This document shows positions 62,532 to 64,000 of a stretch of DNA of 64,000 nt, piece by piece. The notes below the pieces were generated by a model, which ran no database searches, was not told the origin of the DNA, and worked only from the letters and a program-made list of their open reading frames with translations. Source of the DNA: Bradyrhizobium sp. 199 (GTDB taxonomy: Bacteria > Pseudomonadota > Alphaproteobacteria > Rhizobiales > Xanthobacteraceae). The DNA lies in contig NZ_JADPJI010000004.1 in assembly GCF_023073355.1 (NCBI RefSeq), forward strand, positions 1 through 64,000, written 5' to 3'. How positions within the stretch are numbered: position 1 is the first letter of the stretch; each line of letters opens with the position of its first letter. The position numbers and the translations under genes are program-made.

Positions 62532-63296
62532 ATGGATGCGCGTATCGGCAAAGCCACCGAGGTCGAGAGCCGGCCGGCCAACAATCTGCTGCGCCGATTG
62601 AGTGCGGCGGACTATGCCCTGTTGGGACCGCATGTGACCATCGAAGACGCGGCAGCAGGCCAGCTGCTGTACAATCCTGGCGATGACGTCCAGGTCGCTC
62701 ACTTCCCCTGCGGACCGTCGCTTGCGACCTTTCTCGTCCCCAACGAGGACGGCCGCGACGTCGAAACCATCCTGGTCGGCCGCGAGGGCGCGGTAGGCGG
62801 CATCGTCAGCGAGGGATTCCTGCCGGCGTATACCCGGATCTGCGTGAAATTCGGCGGGCCGTTTGCACGCATTCATGTCGCCAAGCTTGAAGCGGCCAAG
62901 CTGCGCTCGACGTCGCTGCGCAATATCTTTGCCCGCTACGCCGATTGCATGCTGGCGCAGATCTTCCAGTCGACCGCCTGCAATGCGATCCATTCGATCG
63001 AACAGCGCACCGCCAAATGGATCCTGGCGGCAATGGAACGAACCGGCGACGAGAGCAGCGTGCCGCTGACCCACGAACAGCTTGCGACGCTGCTCGGCGT
63101 TGGCCGCAGCTATGCCAGCCGGGTGCTTCAGTCGTTCAAGGCGGAACAGGTTCTCGACACCAGGCGCGGAGCGATTCTAGTTCGCAGCCGCGACGGCCTG
63201 AAGCTTCGCGCCTGCTTGTGCAATGACGCGGTTAAAATGCATTTCGAGGAGGTGCTGCGCGGCGTCTATCCGACCGAGGAACGGGAGGCCGGGTAA
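62532..63296 (+). CDS. Crp/Fnr-family transcriptional regulator
   Basis: A 254-residue regulator with a cyclic-nucleotide-binding-like domain (about 25-145, LLYNPGDDVQVAHFPCGPSLATFLV; VGREGAVGGIV) and a C-terminal helix-turn-helix (about 180-230, LTHEQLATLLGVGRSYASRVLQSFKAEQVLDTRRGAILV). No N-terminal cysteine cluster is seen, so it is not an oxygen-sensing FNR. It resembles the alphaproteobacterial Crp-type regulators that lack cAMP residues. A ribosome site AGGAGGAGGG precedes the ATG. It has an EcfG-type promoter match. Confidence 0.92.
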   Translation: MDARIGKATEVESRPANNLLRRLSAADYALLGPHVTIEDAAAGQLLYNPGDDVQVAHFPCGPSLATFLVPNEDGRDVETILVGREGAVGGIVSEGFLPAYTRICVKFGGPFARIHVAKLEAAKLRSTSLRNIFARYADCMLAQIFQSTACNAIHSIEQRTAKWILAAMERTGDESSVPLTHEQLATLLGVGRSYASRVLQSFKAEQVLDTRRGAILVRSRDGLKLRACLCNDAVKMHFEEVLRGVYPTEEREAG

Positions 63297-63306
63297 CGGC
63301 TCGGTC

Positions 63307-63457
63307 CCATTCTCCCCCTTGCGGGAGAAGGGGGCGCGCGCACTGCGCGTCGGATGAGGGGTTCTATCGGCGAACTCGCCTGGGTACGAGAGACCACTCA
63401 CTCCGATGAGCTGGTGGCTAGCAGCGGAGCTGCCCCCTCCCGCAAGGTGAGAGGGCA
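63307..63457. repeat. Dispersed inverted repeat, CTCCCCCTTGCGGGAG type
   Basis: Left arm CATTCTCCCCCTTGCGGGAG, right arm CCCCCTCCCGCAAGGTGAGAGGG, with spacer. It is another member of the CTCTCCC family and fills the gap before the Lgt gene. Confidence 0.65.
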
Positions 63458-63508
63458 CAGTCATGCGCCGGCGCTTTTCCGATCGTGGCGTGCTATACTC
63501 TCGCCCGC

Positions 63509-64000
63509 ATGAGCGGGGCTGTTCTTCACACCATCTTTGACATCCTGGCGTGGCTGGGGGCGGCCGCCGCCGTCTGGTGGCTGTCGCGGCGGCGCCTGGA
63601 GTTTCCGGCGCAATCGTTTCAGCTGCCCTATATCGCCGCGCTGATGTTCGGCGCGGGGCTCGGAGCCTATCTGTTCGGCTCGGCCAATCTGTGGCTGTCG
63701 GGCCAGAGCGGCATTGCGCGCTCTGTGGAGGGCGCGCTGGCCGGCGGCATCGTGGCGATCGAACTCTACAAATGGTCCGCAGGGATCACGGTCCGAACCG
63801 GCGCCCGGTTTGCGTTGCCGCTGGCGCTCGGCATCGCGATCGGCAGGCTCGGCTGCTACTTCGCGGGCCTTGACGATTTCACCTATGGTACGCCGACCGC
63901 CCTGCCCTTCGGCCATGATTTCGGCGACGGCGTCCCGCGCCATCCCGTGCAGCTCTATGAGAGCACGGCCATGGCCGTATTCGCTCTGCTCTATGTGCTG
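63509..64000 (+). CDS. Prolipoprotein diacylglyceryl transferase family protein (partial, 3' end outside window)
   Basis: An open frame from ATG 63509 runs to the window end (164 codons, no stop). It has hydrophobic spans and the Lgt motifs GRLGCYFAG and RHPVQLYES, which match the phosphatidylglycerol-binding and catalytic region of Lgt. The N-terminal part is shorter and less conserved than in the main Lgt, so this may be an Lgt-like paralogue. The rest of the gene is needed to decide. Confidence 0.82.
   Translation, partial: MSGAVLHTIFDILAWLGAAAAVWWLSRRRLEFPAQSFQLPYIAALMFGAGLGAYLFGSANLWLSGQSGIARSVEGALAGGIVAIELYKWSAGITVRTGARFALPLALGIAIGRLGCYFAGLDDFTYGTPTALPFGHDFGDGVPRHPVQLYESTAMAVFALLYVL

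Overview
The window is high-GC chromosomal DNA from an alphaproteobacterium. Gene content and dispersed palindromic repeats point to Bradyrhizobium or a close relative. The markers are a ccm/cyc cytochrome c biogenesis block, an invasion-associated-locus-B protein, DUF1330, DUF2336 and DUF6455 proteins, a malonyl-CoA synthetase, a long-form ArgG, a BclA/BacA-like peptide transporter, EcfG-type stress promoters, and several families of GC-rich inverted repeats between genes. I see no phage, insertion sequence, CRISPR array, rRNA or tRNA. The assignment to Bradyrhizobium is inference from gene style.

Layout. 1-2.4 kb: ccmA (tail), ccmB, ccmC, ccmD and ccmG, with a FixK/FNR-like box before ccmC. 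2.5-10.2 kb: yciB, ftsY, an RluA-type pseudouridine synthase, a DUF2336 protein, mtaB-dapF, and two translationally linked exported proteins (GyrI-like and SIMPL). 10.3-15.7 kb: a Tat-type metallo-beta-lactamase-fold hydrolase, then ffh, rpsP, rimM, trmD and rplS. 16-21.6 kb: leuC, small secreted proteins, a zincin-like peptidase, leuD and a DXD glycosyltransferase. 21.9-25.5 kb: a DUF6455 protein and a TIR-transmembrane-WD40 protein of 988 residues, the most unusual gene here. 25.6-34.6 kb: CoA ester lyase, beta-carbonic anhydrase, asd, two unknown proteins, leuB, an MFS transporter, a molybdoenzyme with its cytochrome b partner, and a fasciclin protein. 34.9-42.3 kb: an SDR gene divergent from matB, a TauE/SafE permease, and sdhCDAB. 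42.5-51.2 kb: a hybrid histidine kinase, a BclA-like ABC transporter, an FkbM methyltransferase, a glyoxalase-fold protein, a PNPOx-like stress protein, a proline-rich peptide, and an OmpA protein with a very long Pro/Ala region. 51.3-64 kb: argG, PAP2 phosphatase, rlmN, ialB-like, an SDR, quinone oxidoreductase, DUF1232, phhB, a membrane-anchored TAXI protein, a single-domain response regulator, a Crp/Fnr regulator, and the start of an Lgt-family gene that runs out of the window.

Functional themes. Both protein halves of the signal recognition particle pathway (Ffh and FtsY) are present, as are three leucine-synthesis enzymes (LeuB, LeuC, LeuD) at separate sites, and complete succinate dehydrogenase. 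Three intergenic sites match the alphaproteobacterial EcfG promoter (GGAAC, 16-17 bases, CGTT). They lie upstream of the BclA-like transporter, the PNPOx-like protein and the Crp/Fnr regulator, which suggests that part of this region belongs to the general stress regulon. At least six copies of one palindromic repeat (GTCATTGCGAG ... CTCGCAATGAC) and four of another (GTCATTCCGGG ... CCCGGAATGAC) sit at gene ends. Other repeats appear to supply the C-terminal codons of rimM and possibly ccmA.
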